A stretch of DNA of 51,052 bases from NCBI GenBank assembly GCA_017434085.1, contig JAFRFY010000007.1, positions 1 through 51,052 on the forward strand, in the 5' to 3' direction. The translations under genes were made by a program, and so were the position numbers. The notes below the pieces were generated by a model, which did no database searches, was not told the origin of the DNA, and saw nothing but the letters and a program-made list of their open reading frames with translations. Shown piece after piece: positions 1-8,687 of the stretch (its first letter is position 1; the number at the start of each line of letters is the position of its first letter). The DNA comes from Clostridia bacterium. Its GTDB lineage: Bacteria; Bacillota; Clostridia; Christensenellales; Aristaeellaceae.

Positions 1-2
1 CC

Positions 3-140
3 GCACCTTATCCGGACAAGCGGTATTGTAAGCCTGAGGAGGTTGCAGATCTGGCGCTGTTCCTGGCGAGCGAAAAGAGCAGTCATATTACAGGGTCGCT
101 TGTAACGATGGACGGTGGTCAGGCGGCCTTGGGAAGGTAA
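3..140 (+). CDS. Short-chain dehydrogenase/reductase, C-terminal part only
   Basis: The window opens inside this gene; only the last 45 codons and the TAA stop are present. The readable end contains PEEVADLALFLAS followed by SSHITGSLVTMDGG, the closing block of classical NAD(P)-dependent short-chain dehydrogenases/reductases (FabG-like), where the helix carrying the 'eva-la-fLas' pattern and the 'G-ditvDGG' strand form the dimer interface. The Rossmann glycine motif and the Ser-Tyr-Lys triad lie outside the window, so substrate and pathway cannot be told. The following gene is an unrelated surface-protein remnant. Confidence 0.85.
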   Translation, partial: APYPDKRYCKPEEVADLALFLASEKSSHITGSLVTMDGGQAALGR

Positions 141-168
141 TTACCCACCTTGAATGCGAATGAATGAT

Positions 169-184
169 GGGGCTGTTGCACTAA
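169..184. repeat. Copy of the GGGGCTGTTG element end
   Basis: GGGGCTGTTGCACTAA closely matches the two inverted ends of the nested element at 13117-13330 (GAGCTGTTGCGTTAA and, reversed, GGGGCTGTTGTGCTAA). Here it stands alone between the dehydrogenase stop and the broken GLUG gene. It may be a remnant that marks where the 5' end of that gene was lost. Confidence 0.4.
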
Positions 185-226
185 CAATCAGCATCAAACA
201 ACAAAAAAAGCGGAGAACAACAAAAG

Positions 227-262
227 AAGCGGAGAAGTTCGAGTAGAACAACTCCGCTTTTT
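227..262 (+). terminator. Hairpin with T-tract
   Basis: AAGCGGAG-AA-GTTC pairs with GAAC-AA-CTCCGCTT around the loop GAGTA (one AA/AA internal loop) and is followed by TTT. It fits a rho-independent terminator for the dehydrogenase transcript. It lies inside the reading frame that leads into the GLUG gene, so that gene's original start is probably missing. Confidence 0.55.
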
Positions 263-298
263 GCTGTATACCAGAAAGAAACAGGTACGGTCCTGGAC

Positions 299-2290
299 GT
301 GTTCTACTGTTCGAGAAACGGCTCCCCTTCCCAATACAATCATGTTTTACAGGGAAGTGAATATAGTACCGTTCTTGGTTTGCGAGACGCGGGAACGAAC
401 GATCGCAAGTCTGCCCGAAGGAACTGGAACGGTCATATACTCGGCTGGTACGGCGGCATGGAGGCGGCGACGCTTCCGACAACGACGCTGCAGCCCCCAA
501 CGCTGAAGGTCGTAAATGCTGAAAAGCTGTATGTGGAGGTGTCAAATACAAACAGGGATAACACGGACGCTAAATTGAGGCTCATCATTACGGGCGTAGA
601 CAGCGGGGCGCAGAAGGCGTATGAACTGTCATTGACAGACAGTAGTGATGATCGTGTGATGATTTCAATTCCGAATGATTATACTGTGATTCTGGATGAT
701 GTGGCAAGCTCAGGGCTGCATTTCGGAAGCATCGATGCCGATACTACAGAAAAGTTCATCCCGGGCGAGGATATCACGATCCAGGCCGTCGCGTTCAGCA
801 CAACTGTCCTGGCAAATATCGCCTACAGCAGCAAGTACACGACCAACAGCTTGTTTGGCAGCATCAACACGGCGAAGGATACGGCTTACATCGGCAATAT
901 CCGGCATTTGGAAAATCTCGACAAGAGTATTTCAAACCTTGATGCAAATGACGGAACCGGAGATGGAATCGGAGCGGATGACAAAATCAAAATTAAACGC
1001 GCGGAACAGACGGACAGCTTTAGCTGGATCGGTTTCCAGAAGGCGGTCAAAGAGATAGAGTCAAAGAGCGACAGCGGTGGACCGTCCGAGGAAGGCTATG
1101 AAACGGTCTGCGTATATGATTTCAGCGGAACAAACTCCAAAGAAGGGCACTATACGCCTATTGCGCCGGACTATGCGCTGACTTACGACGGAAAGAGCCG
1201 GAGCATCTCCGACGTTGCGGTGGATGTGACCGGAGATGCGGGGCTGTTCGGCAAGATCGAGGAGAAAACTGTTTCGGAAATCAAAAACCTTGAGCTCATC
1301 GACTTCACCGTCAAAGGCACCGACAGCGCCGGAGCCCTGGCGGGCACGCTGGACGGCTGCACCGTGACGAACGTGCTGGCCCGGACCAGCGCAGCCTCGT
1401 CCACAGCCAGGATCACGGCTGCGACGGATGCGGGCGGCCTGATCGGAATGCTTGCCAGCGGTACGGTACAGTACAGCGCCGCGTCGCTGATTGTCGGTGA
1501 TTCAACGAATCCGCCGACGAACGCCGGCGGTCTGATCGGCAACGCGAGCGGTACGATCACCGGCGGCTATTCCGGCGGACATACGAAGAACGGCTCCTAT
1601 GAGGAATGGGTCGCCGAAAAAGACACGGAAGAGCACCTTATCCACAGCTACGCCGTGACCGGCGTCACGGTCGGCGGCTTGGTGGGTACAGCCTCCGCAG
1701 CCATCAGCTACAGCTATTCCACCTGCTCCGTGTATACCACATCTGTGACCGGAGCAGCCGGCGGATTTGCAGGATCGGCAAGCGGCAGCATCTCAAGCAG
1801 CATCTCAAACTGCTAAGCAACCGGGCTCGTGGAAGCAAAATCAGAGACGAATGAAGGCACTACGACAACCGGAACGAAATACGCATTCGTTGCCAGCGGC
1901 AGCCCTGCCCTCAGCGAAAACTGGTATTACAAAGCGATCAATGAGGTGCCGAAGGAGGGCGGCAAGGAAGGCGAAACCGAGCCGATGCTTCCCGTGAGCG
2001 GGTACGTGCTGGCGGAAAACCTGGAAAGCATCAAACCGATCGACCTCAATGCGAAGGTCTACAACACCTTTATAGGCAAGTGGGAGGATTGGAATCCTGC
2101 CAGGGCGTTTGATTCGGCACTGGTCAAATACTACAGCGGACGCTACACGCTGGAAACGATCGATGAGTTAACCGGTACCGATACACCGGCGACGGAATCT
2201 GGCTACACCAACTGGAACGAGCTCTTCGTCATGACCCACTATGGCGATTGGCCGAGCCCCGAGGTGTTCTTCATCAATACAGCCTCATGA
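299..2290 (+). pseudogene. GLUG-repeat surface protein gene, 5' end missing and interrupted by an in-frame stop
   Basis: One reading frame runs from about 185 to 2290 except for a single TAA at 1814-1816. The codons around it read S-N-C-stop-A-T-G-L-V, and Tyr (TAT/TAC) would restore the GLUG-type phrase NCYATGLV, so this is a point nonsense change or a base-call error, not a frameshift. Before the stop are at least four Gly-rich repeats of the GGLxG type (AGGLIG, VGGLVG, AGGFAG), as in extracellular GLUG-motif proteins. The N-terminal part (about AVYQKETGTVLDVFYC) resembles the region after a pilin-like N terminus in long Clostridial secreted proteins, but there is no ATG, ribosome binding site or signal peptide; the first usable start would be GTG at 299. 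Composition is visibly more AT-rich than its neighbours. The post-stop part (1829-2290) has its own ATG but no good ribosome site. Confidence 0.7.
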
Positions 2291-2299
2291 CGCAACATA

Positions 2300-2337
2300 C
2301 CCCCGGCCCTGATTCGTAAGCCGGGGGTGTTTTTTTA
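2300..2337 (+). terminator. Rho-independent terminator
   Basis: CCCCCGGC and GCCGGGGG form an 8-bp GC stem (2300-2307 with 2320-2327) followed by TGTTTTTTT. It lies 10 nt after the stop of the GLUG gene. Keeping a strong terminator suggests the gene was expressed until recently. Confidence 0.9.
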
Positions 2338-2348
2338 GTTATTAAAGC

Positions 2349-3044
2349 TCACTCCATGATGCCCGAGTACTTCGAGGAGACCCAGGCCTCCGCGCCGTCG
2401 TATTCCACCTTGTACCAGTCGACGCCCCGCGCGTCGGTCTCGGTGGCGCCCAGGTATTTGAGGGTCGCGCCCTTCTGAACGGCGCCCAGCTCCTCGTAAT
2501 CCAGCCCGGGCCCCTTGCGGATGTGCACGCTGCCGGTGGCCTGCACCGCGGCGCCGACGATCAGGGTATCCATCACCGCGCTGATCATGTCGTCGCGCTT
2601 CATGGAGGCCTCCTCGTCGTCCAGCTTGTCCACGCCGATGCGCACGGTCAGCAGGGCGGAGGCATTGTCGCCGAGGGCCACGGGGACGATGTAGTAGCTC
2701 TCCGTGAAGGCGTCGTCGTCCACGGTGTACATGATGACGTCCTCAAAGCCGTTCCATTCGCCCTGGGTGACCTCCTCGGGCATGTCCTTGAAGTCCGCCA
2801 CGGTGGGGGCGGTCTCGCCCGCGTCCATACTGCGCAGGTGGATGCGCACGTAGGCGTCGCCGAAGGTCTTGTCCTTCGCGGTCAGTATGACCAGGTCCTC
2901 GGTGTCGGTGTGGTCGTCCATGGTGATGCTGAAGGCCTTCTTGTCGTAGTCGAAGGTCAGCGCGTCCTTGTGGTAGCCGGTCGCCAGGGCGGTGCCCGTC
3001 ATCAGCAGGGCGACGGTCAGCATGATCGCAAACAATCTCTTCAT
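2349..3044 (-). CDS. Secreted protein with C-terminal SH3b domain
   Basis: The 231-residue product starts with a clear signal peptide (MKRLFAIMLTVALLMTGTALA), so it is exported. A middle region of about 140 residues has no family I recognise. The last 60 or so residues match a bacterial SH3 (SH3_3) domain: GSVHIRKGPGLDYEELG, a K-G-A-x-L turn, then VDWYKVEYDG and AWVSSKY. Such domains usually bind peptidoglycan peptides, so a cell-wall location is inferred. The start at 3044 is chosen because AAGGAGGGAATTCCC precedes it; an upstream in-frame ATG would add a non-signal stretch of 43 residues. It is divergent from the GH32 gene. Confidence 0.8.
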   Translation of the reverse strand: MKRLFAIMLTVALLMTGTALATGYHKDALTFDYDKKAFSITMDDHTDTEDLVILTAKDKTFGDAYVRIHLRSMDAGETAPTVADFKDMPEEVTQGEWNGFEDVIMYTVDDDAFTESYYIVPVALGDNASALLTVRIGVDKLDDEEASMKRDDMISAVMDTLIVGAAVQATGSVHIRKGPGLDYEELGAVQKGATLKYLGATETDARGVDWYKVEYDGAEAWVSSKYSGIME

Positions 3045-3152
3045 GGGAATTCCCTCCTTGTATCCATTGAACAGTGAGACGTGCTCTGACACAAAAATGT
3101 GCCAGATAATGTGTAAAATGGAAATTAAGTTTCGCTGAGAGGGCAATTTGCC

Positions 3153-3181
3153 TTTCCCTCGGCCCCGCTGCATTGTATAAT
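3153..3181 (+). promoter_or_regulatory. Probable sigma-A promoter of the GH32 gene
   Basis: A perfect TATAAT lies at 3176-3181, 44 nt before the start codon. The -35 at 17-nt spacing is weak (TTTCCC). A better hexamer, TTGCCT, lies too far away (22 nt). A weak -35 would fit an activator-dependent sugar gene, but no operator was identified. Confidence 0.5.
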
Positions 3182-3224
3182 AGTAGCATCACAGCCGCGC
3201 GCCGCGCGCCGAAGGAGAAATACC

Positions 3225-4736
3225 ATGGCAAGCTATCGTCCGCACTATCATGTCTCCGTGCCCTTTGGCTGGGCGAACGATCCGAACGGAACGATCTTCT
3301 ACAAGGGCAAGGCCCACCTCTTCTATCAGCACTACCCGCACAAGCCGGAGTGGGGGCCCATGCACTGGAACCACGTGGCCACGGAGGACTTCGTCCACTG
3401 GGAGCAGCGGAGCGTGGCGCTCTACCCGGATAAGCCCTACGAGCGGGTCTGCGGCTGCTGCTCCGGCTCCACGGTGGAGAAGGACGGAAGGCTGTATTTG
3501 ATGTACACCGCCGCCCAGCCCATGATGCAGCGCCAGTGCATGGCGGTCTCGGAGGACGGCGATCGCTTTGTGAAGGACCCGGACAACCCGATCCTGACCG
3601 CGGAGATGCTCTCGCCGGAGATCTACGAGGAGGACTTCCGGGACCCCCGCATCTTCCGGCACGGCGACGCCTTCTACCTGATCGCGGGCATACGCTACCT
3701 CGACGGCGGCCGCCGCGTCGAGCCCGCCCCGGCGCGCCAGCGGGAGGTCACCAATCCCCGCCAGCCCGACCCGAAGCACAAAAAGGAGGGCTGGGGCAAC
3801 CTGTGCCTGCTCAAGAGCGACGACCTGTACCGCTGGTCCTACGTGGGGCACCTGCTCTATCCCCAGGAGGCGTTCAACCCGGATTTCTACCGGCTCGACG
3901 GCGTCTACGAGTGTCCGGACTACTTCGCAGCCGATTCCGGCGCGGAGGTGCTGCTCACCAGCCCCCAGAACCTGCCCCGGGACGGCCACCTTTTCCAGAA
4001 CATCCACTCGGTGCTGTTCATGCTGGGCCATCTGGACTTCGAGACCGGCCGGTTCGACGTTCAAACCATCGGCGAGGTGGACAGCGGCTTTGACTTCTAC
4101 GCCGCCCAGACCCTGCGCATGCCGGACGGCCGGGTGATCATGATCGCCTGGAAGGAGATGTGGGACCGCAGCTTCCCCTCCCGCGACGAGGAGTGGGCGG
4201 GCACCTACACGCTGCCGCGGGAGCTGACGGTGGAGGGGGACCGGCTCATCCAGCGGCCCGTCCGGGAGATCGAGGCCTGCCGCCGCAACCCGGTGCGCGT
4301 CGAAAAAGCTGCCGTGGCGGACGGTTCCGTCAGCCTGCCGGGCATTTCGGGGAACGTGATCGAGCTGCGCTTTACGCTGATGCCCGGCGACGCGGCGCGC
4401 GCCGGGGTGAAGCTGTTCTGCGACGGGGAACACGAGACCCTGCTGTACTATGACCGGGCGGAGGGGCTTGTGGTGTTCGACCGCGCCAATGCCGGGGTCC
4501 CGCTGACCGGGCGGGAGGACGACGTCAACCGCCGGGTCTGCGCGCTGGGTCCCCGGGACAGCATCGACTTCGACCTGTTCCTGGACGTGAGCTCCCTCGA
4601 GGCCTTCATCGACGGCGGCCGGCACACCATGACCGGCAACGTCTACCCCGACCCGGATAAGGCGACGGGCATACGCTTCTTCGCGGAGGGGGGAACCGCC
4701 GCGTTCAGCCGCGTGGAGAAGTTCGATATCGTGTGA
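3225..4736 (+). CDS. Glycoside hydrolase family 32, sucrose-6-phosphate hydrolase/beta-fructosidase
   Basis: This 503-residue enzyme hydrolyses terminal beta-fructosyl linkages, as in sucrose, sucrose 6-phosphate or fructo-oligosaccharides. The three GH32 carboxylates are visible: nucleophile Asp19 in WANDPNG, Asp140 in the RDP motif (FRDPRIF), and acid/base Glu229 in the EC motif (GVYECPDYF). A five-bladed propeller occupies about residues 1-330, followed by the GH32 beta-sandwich (SLEAFIDGG, RFFAEGG). No signal peptide is present, so it is cytosolic and its substrate must be imported, but no sucrose transporter or PTS is adjacent. AAGGAGAAA precedes the ATG. Its stop abuts the stop of the convergent gene with no spacer. 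Confidence 0.93.
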   Translation: MASYRPHYHVSVPFGWANDPNGTIFYKGKAHLFYQHYPHKPEWGPMHWNHVATEDFVHWEQRSVALYPDKPYERVCGCCSGSTVEKDGRLYLMYTAAQPMMQRQCMAVSEDGDRFVKDPDNPILTAEMLSPEIYEEDFRDPRIFRHGDAFYLIAGIRYLDGGRRVEPAPARQREVTNPRQPDPKHKKEGWGNLCLLKSDDLYRWSYVGHLLYPQEAFNPDFYRLDGVYECPDYFAADSGAEVLLTSPQNLPRDGHLFQNIHSVLFMLGHLDFETGRFDVQTIGEVDSGFDFYAAQTLRMPDGRVIMIAWKEMWDRSFPSRDEEWAGTYTLPRELTVEGDRLIQRPVREIEACRRNPVRVEKAAVADGSVSLPGISGNVIELRFTLMPGDAARAGVKLFCDGEHETLLYYDRAEGLVVFDRANAGVPLTGREDDVNRRVCALGPRDSIDFDLFLDVSSLEAFIDGGRHTMTGNVYPDPDKATGIRFFAEGGTAAFSRVEKFDIV

Positions 4737-6047
4737 TCATTTCCCGCTGATGGCTTTTATCCACGTGGAGAGCACCGTCGGCTCATAGGCGTTCTTGAGC
4801 CTTTTGAGCAGCCGGATGGCGTCGTGCTCGGTGAGGTAGGCCTTCTCCTCGATGATCTCGTGCATCTCGAGGTCGGGGTTTTCCTGCTTCATCAGGTGCA
4901 AAAGGTGCGCCTGGGCGTGCGGCATGTCCGCGTGGATCGCATAGAAGTAGAGGCTGCAGCCCTCCGCCAGCCCCGCCTGGGGCCGGACGATGGAGCGCAG
5001 CTTCATCTTTTCGAGCATCGGCTCCAGCTCGCGCTGTATGCGGTCGGCCTCGTCGCCGGTGGTGACGATCTTTATGTACACCACGTCCGACAGCGAGAAG
5101 TGGTCGTCGTCCAGGTAGTAGCGGTAAGGGGAACGCTTCAACTGCGTGTACACCGAGCGCTCGAGGTCCGTCATTTCGCCGTGGTGGTAGATGCAGTTGC
5201 GGTCCCGGTGCACCGTGTAGACGAAGTAGCTGTAGCCCTCCAGCCGCTTCATCAGCCAGCGGCTGGAGGCGGGGCAGATGTTGGTGGTCGCCAGGTACAC
5301 GTTTTCGTTGGCGTCGTAGATGGCCGCGCCGTCCATCACGATCATGGGCGCGGTGTATTTCACGTGGGCGAGCTGGGAGGTGTGGAAGGCCGGCGCGTGC
5401 TTGGACATCAGGCAGATGGTCGCACCGTCCTGGAACAGCCGCTCCAGCCGGAACAGCACCGGCGGCGAGAGCTGGGCGAACTGGTCGGTGGTCAGGTTCA
5501 TCGTCGGCACGAAGAACACCCGGTCGCGCTGCTTCACCCGGGGCAGGCTCATGGCGTTGACCACGGTGGCGACGGTGGTGCCCACCATCACCCCCAGGAT
5601 GCGGTGAAAGGCCTGGTCCAGCGGGTCCTCGATGTCCGGATAGGCGATCACCACGCAGATGAACACGATGGCCGCCAGCCCGGAGGTGTCCGCCCGGCGG
5701 ATCAGCACGGCGGTGTGCATCGTGACGAGCGTGCCCAGGCCCATCAGCAGGTAGAGCACGAGGCGGTTTTTACCGATGGCGGGGAAGGACATCATCAACA
5801 GCAGGAATAAAAAGCCCCACACCGCGCCGATGATCGTGCCCATAAAGCGGTTCAGGCCGTTTTCGGTGGTGCGGTGCACGAAGGGCTGCATGCAGATGAC
5901 GGCGGTGATCGCCGCCTCCGCGGGCATGGTCTCCCCCCGATAGCCCCTGAGCATGTAGAATATCAGGCAGAGGGTCACCGCCACGCAGGTCTTCAATATG
6001 CGCTGGCCCGGAAGGTGCCAGTCGAAATAGCGCGTGAATTTGTTCAT
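4737..6047 (-). CDS. Aromatic acid exporter (FUSC-like) membrane domain fused to a degenerate HAD-like domain
   Basis: The 436-residue product has about six membrane helices in residues 15-165, with the Met-Pro-Ala-Glu (MPAEAAITAVICMQP) and NRFMGTIIGAVWG segments typical of the aromatic acid exporter/FUSC family. Residues 177-420 follow the layout of Cof-type HAD phosphatases: a T-T-D strand, LERLFQDGATICLMSKHAP (motif II region) and PMIVMDGAAIYD (start of the cap domain). The HAD nucleophile signature DxDGT is replaced by FVPTMNLT at about 179-186, so the fused domain is predicted to be inactive and perhaps ligand-binding. The start at 6047 is chosen for its GGAG ribosome site; longer starts fall at or upstream of the promoter at 6093-6121. 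Confidence 0.75.
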   Translation of the reverse strand: MNKFTRYFDWHLPGQRILKTCVAVTLCLIFYMLRGYRGETMPAEAAITAVICMQPFVHRTTENGLNRFMGTIIGAVWGFLFLLLMMSFPAIGKNRLVLYLLMGLGTLVTMHTAVLIRRADTSGLAAIVFICVVIAYPDIEDPLDQAFHRILGVMVGTTVATVVNAMSLPRVKQRDRVFFVPTMNLTTDQFAQLSPPVLFRLERLFQDGATICLMSKHAPAFHTSQLAHVKYTAPMIVMDGAAIYDANENVYLATTNICPASSRWLMKRLEGYSYFVYTVHRDRNCIYHHGEMTDLERSVYTQLKRSPYRYYLDDDHFSLSDVVYIKIVTTGDEADRIQRELEPMLEKMKLRSIVRPQAGLAEGCSLYFYAIHADMPHAQAHLLHLMKQENPDLEMHEIIEEKAYLTEHDAIRLLKRLKNAYEPTVLSTWIKAISGK

Positions 6048-6092
6048 AGTGTGTTCTCCGAAGGAAATGTTCATGGCCACCCGGCACATGGC

Positions 6093-6121
6093 ATTATAGT
6101 TTTCAACTGTTACCGTTACAA
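6093..6121 (-). promoter_or_regulatory. Sigma-A promoter of the exporter/HAD-like gene
   Basis: Reading the minus strand, TTGTAA (6121-6116), 17 nt, TATAAT (6098-6093). The predicted transcript starts near 6086, about 40 nt before the chosen ATG. Confidence 0.65.
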
Positions 6122-6228
6122 GTCGCGGGGCGCGCGGATGGGGGCAATATACAAAAAAGTTCGCCATTTGTCACAGAAATGCCGCGACTAATCGCCTGCC
6201 CAGGCCCGCCGAAGGGCGCATAAAGAGG

Positions 6229-6257
6229 TTGACCCGGGACCCCGTCTCTGGTAAAAT
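6229..6257 (+). promoter_or_regulatory. Sigma-A promoter of the 6292 gene
   Basis: TTGACC, 17 nt, TAAAAT. It is followed by a short leader and AAGGAGGT before the ATG at 6292. Confidence 0.75.
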
Positions 6258-6291
6258 AGAGTTGGGTACAATGTACAAGGAGGTATGAATC

Positions 6292-6927
6292 ATGAAGAAA
6301 ATACTTGCACTGATACTGACCGCGATGCTCTGCCTGGCCTGCGTTGCGGCGCTGGCGGAGGAGGACGTTCCGGAGGGCGCCAAGCTCGTGAAGCCCATCC
6401 CCGTGGAGATCGACCTGAACAACATCCCCGACGGCGAGTATCCCGCCGAATTTGAGCCGGATGAGCTGAAGACCAACGAGATCCACCTCACGATCTACGC
6501 CGTGGATCATTATACGGACGAGGACATCAAGGGCCTGGCCGTCGGCGACTACATCCTGATCGACGACGACGACCTGAAGATCGAATCCGTGGGCACGGAC
6601 GAGTACGGCGACGTACAGATCAACGGCGGCCTGGTCGAGGACGGCTATGACCTGACCATGCGGGACGGCGATACCGTCTGGACGGTCGCGGGCCTCGACG
6701 ATTACCCGACCTGGACCGCGCTGGGCGAGGTCACCCTGCCCATCGACGACGATGTGAACCTCATCGACGGCGTGAACGGCGACGACAAGCCCCTCACCGC
6801 GCAGGGCGTGCAGGCGGTCATCAGCGCCATCACGTCCTCGGAGGAGGATTATTTTGACGAGTACAACACCACCGTGACCGTGAAGTCCGGCAAGGTCGTG
6901 ACGATCCATCGCGTGTACAATCCGTAA
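6292..6927 (+). CDS. Small acidic secreted protein of unknown function
   Basis: A 211-residue protein with a clean signal peptide (MKKILALILTAMLCLACVAALA, cleavage before EEDVPE). The mature part is very acidic, with runs such as DDDD and frequent Asp/Glu, and reads as beta-rich. I recognise no family. A Cys occurs in the hydrophobic stretch (LACV) but does not make a convincing lipobox. It has its own strong promoter, an excellent ribosome binding site (AAGGAGGT) and a strong terminator, so it is a well-expressed single-gene unit. The acidity suggests cation binding, but this is only inference. Confidence 0.75.
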   Translation: MKKILALILTAMLCLACVAALAEEDVPEGAKLVKPIPVEIDLNNIPDGEYPAEFEPDELKTNEIHLTIYAVDHYTDEDIKGLAVGDYILIDDDDLKIESVGTDEYGDVQINGGLVEDGYDLTMRDGDTVWTVAGLDDYPTWTALGEVTLPIDDDVNLIDGVNGDDKPLTAQGVQAVISAITSSEEDYFDEYNTTVTVKSGKVVTIHRVYNP

Positions 6928-6948
6928 GCGCGGAGACCGAATCAATGC

Positions 6949-6984
6949 CGTAAGGGCGTCCTATGGACGCCCTTACGTTTTTTT
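6949..6984 (+). terminator. Rho-independent terminator
   Basis: CGTAAGGGCGTCC and GGACGCCCTTACG form a perfect 13-bp stem with loop TAT, then TTTTTTT. It ends the 6292 transcript. The arms resemble the dispersed GTAGGG..CCCTAC repeat modules of this window. Confidence 0.93.
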
Positions 6985-6992
6985 GTAACGCT

Positions 6993-8375
6993 TTACCCTT
7001 TTTTCCTCGGCATGGCGTTGACGCACAGCCCCTCGGCGTCGTGCGCCGCCTCCTTGATGATCTCGGACACCGTGGGGTGGGGGTGGATGACCCCGGCGAG
7101 CTGTTCCACCGTGCCGCCCAGCTCCATGACCGCGGCGATCTCCGCGATCATGTCCGTGGCCCGGGGCGCCATGATCGCGCAGCCGAGTATCTTGCCGCTG
7201 CCCTTCTCGGAGACCAGCTTGATGAGCCCCGAGGATTCGTTCATCACCATGCTCCGGCCGTTGGCGGCCACGTTGAAGCCGCCCACGACGACATCGAGGC
7301 CCTGGGCCTTCGCGGCCTCCTCGGACAGCCCCACCCACGCGATCTCGGGGGAGGTGTAGATGCACGCCGGCACGCGGTCGTAGCGCATGGCGCTGTCCCT
7401 GCCCGCGCAGTTGGCGGCGGCCACCATGCCCTGGGCGCTGGCCACGTGGGCCAGTTGGATCTTGCCGGTGATGTCGCCGATGGCGTACACGCCCTCGACG
7501 GACGTGCGCATGTGCTCGTCCACCTCGATGAAGCCCCGCCGGTCGGTCTCGAGGCCGATGGTTTCCAGCCCGCAGTCCCGGGTCATGGGCCTGCGGCCCG
7601 CGCACACGATGACCGTGGCGGAGGTGCGCTCGTCCAGCTTCCCGTCCTTCTCAAAGCGCACGGTGCGCCCCTTGACGACCTCCACCACCTTCGCGCCGAG
7701 TATGAATTCCACGCCCCGCTTCTTCATGGCGGCCTTCAGCTTGGCGGTGATCTCCGGGATGCAGCCCGGCAGGATCTCCGGCATCATCTCGACGATGGTG
7801 ACCTTCTTGTTAAGCGCGGAGAACAGCGTGGCGAACTCCATGCCGATCACGCCGCCGCCGATGATCACCGCGCCGCTGGGCAGCTGGGTGGCGGAGAGCA
7901 CGTCGTCGCTGGTGTGGGCCGTGTCCATGCCGGGTACCGGCGGCTTCGCCGGGGCGCTGCCCATGGCCAGTATCAGCTTGTCGTAGGTGAGCCTGCGCCC
8001 GGCCACGTCCATCTCATGCGGGCCGGTCAGCCTGCCGAAGCCCCGCACGACCTCGACGCCGTGCGCCTTCTCCAGCGCCTCGATGCCGCTGACCAGCTTC
8101 CTGACCTTCTCGTCCTTGTAGGCCGCCAGCCGCTCGTATTTGAGCGTCAGGCCGTGCGTGATCAGGCCGAAGTCGCCGCCGGCCTTGGCCTCGGCGTAGA
8201 TCTCCGCGCCGTGCAGCAGCGCCTTGGTGGGGATGCAGCCCCGGTTCAGGCAGGTGCCGCCCAGCTCCCGCGCCTCGATCAGCGCCGTCTTCAATCCCAG
8301 CTGTGCGCAGCGTATCGCGCACTCGTAGCCGCCCGGACCGCCGCCGAGTACCGCAACGTCGTATTGATATCCCAT
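6993..8375 (-). CDS. lpdA: Dihydrolipoyl dehydrogenase
   Basis: The 460-residue flavoprotein re-oxidises dihydrolipoyl groups with NAD+ (E3 of 2-oxoacid dehydrogenases or L protein of glycine cleavage). Visible features are the FAD-binding GGGPGG at 11-16, the redox disulfide Cys42/Cys47 in GGTCLNRGCIPTKAL, the NAD-binding GGGVIGMEFA, the second FAD motif VYAIGDI, and the C-terminal HPHPTVSE with the catalytic His/Glu. The ATG at 8375 is chosen because AGGAGG lies 7 nt upstream; an upstream extension would run through a dispersed repeat (8448-8471) and is not real. No lipoylated E2 or glycine-cleavage gene is nearby, though a lipoate-protein ligase lies at 39265-40245. Confidence 0.95.
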   Translation of the reverse strand: MGYQYDVAVLGGGPGGYECAIRCAQLGLKTALIEARELGGTCLNRGCIPTKALLHGAEIYAEAKAGGDFGLITHGLTLKYERLAAYKDEKVRKLVSGIEALEKAHGVEVVRGFGRLTGPHEMDVAGRRLTYDKLILAMGSAPAKPPVPGMDTAHTSDDVLSATQLPSGAVIIGGGVIGMEFATLFSALNKKVTIVEMMPEILPGCIPEITAKLKAAMKKRGVEFILGAKVVEVVKGRTVRFEKDGKLDERTSATVIVCAGRRPMTRDCGLETIGLETDRRGFIEVDEHMRTSVEGVYAIGDITGKIQLAHVASAQGMVAAANCAGRDSAMRYDRVPACIYTSPEIAWVGLSEEAAKAQGLDVVVGGFNVAANGRSMVMNESSGLIKLVSEKGSGKILGCAIMAPRATDMIAEIAAVMELGGTVEQLAGVIHPHPTVSEIIKEAAHDAEGLCVNAMPRKKG

Positions 8376-8447
8376 GATCATGCCTCCTGTGCAATGTCGA
8401 AAGTGCTGTTTGTGCAGACGATCGTTCGTGCGCGCCGTTCGGTTACC

Positions 8448-8471
8448 GGGCGATGAGGGCATCGCCCCTAC
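8448..8471. repeat. Dispersed palindromic repeat, single arm
   Basis: One copy of GGGCGATGAGGGCATCGCCC plus CTAC. The core is itself a hairpin (GGGCGATG / CATCGCCC around AGGG). It sits in the leader of lpdA, between promoter and gene. Confidence 0.85.
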
Positions 8472-8495
8472 GATACCGGTTAATCTTCCATTATT

Positions 8496-8525
8496 ATTAT
8501 ATTATGCCCGGAGGGGGGTTGTCAA
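8496..8525 (-). promoter_or_regulatory. Sigma-A promoter of lpdA
   Basis: Minus strand: TTGACA (8525-8520), 18 nt, TATAAT (8501-8496). Transcription would start about 110 nt before the lpdA ATG and would cover the repeat at 8448-8471. Confidence 0.65.
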
Positions 8526-8610
8526 CAATGATCGGGGCAGGGAAAGCGCCGGCTTTACCCTGCCCTTTACAAGTCAAAAACAATCCCCCCTATTCTAAAT
8601 TTTACCCCCC

Positions 8611-8639
8611 TTTAACTTTTTTGAACGCTATGCTATAAT
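8611..8639 (+). promoter_or_regulatory. Sigma-A promoter of the sugar ABC operon
   Basis: TTTAAC, 17 nt, TATAAT, with TGC before the -10 (extended -10). It lies about 50 nt upstream of the ATPase gene. No clear operator or cre-like palindrome was recognised. Confidence 0.65.
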
Positions 8640-8687
8640 ATACATGCTGGACATGAGCGACATTCATCAGGAAAGACGGGTGATCAA

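Noticed and set aside
3030-3225. Pairing the GH32 gene with the divergent SH3 protein as one regulon
   Set aside because: Only the shared upstream region supports it; no common operator was seen.
8376-8462. N-terminal extension of dihydrolipoyl dehydrogenase
   Set aside because: It would be encoded by a dispersed repeat and lies upstream of an ideal AGGAGG-ATG start that gives the standard length.
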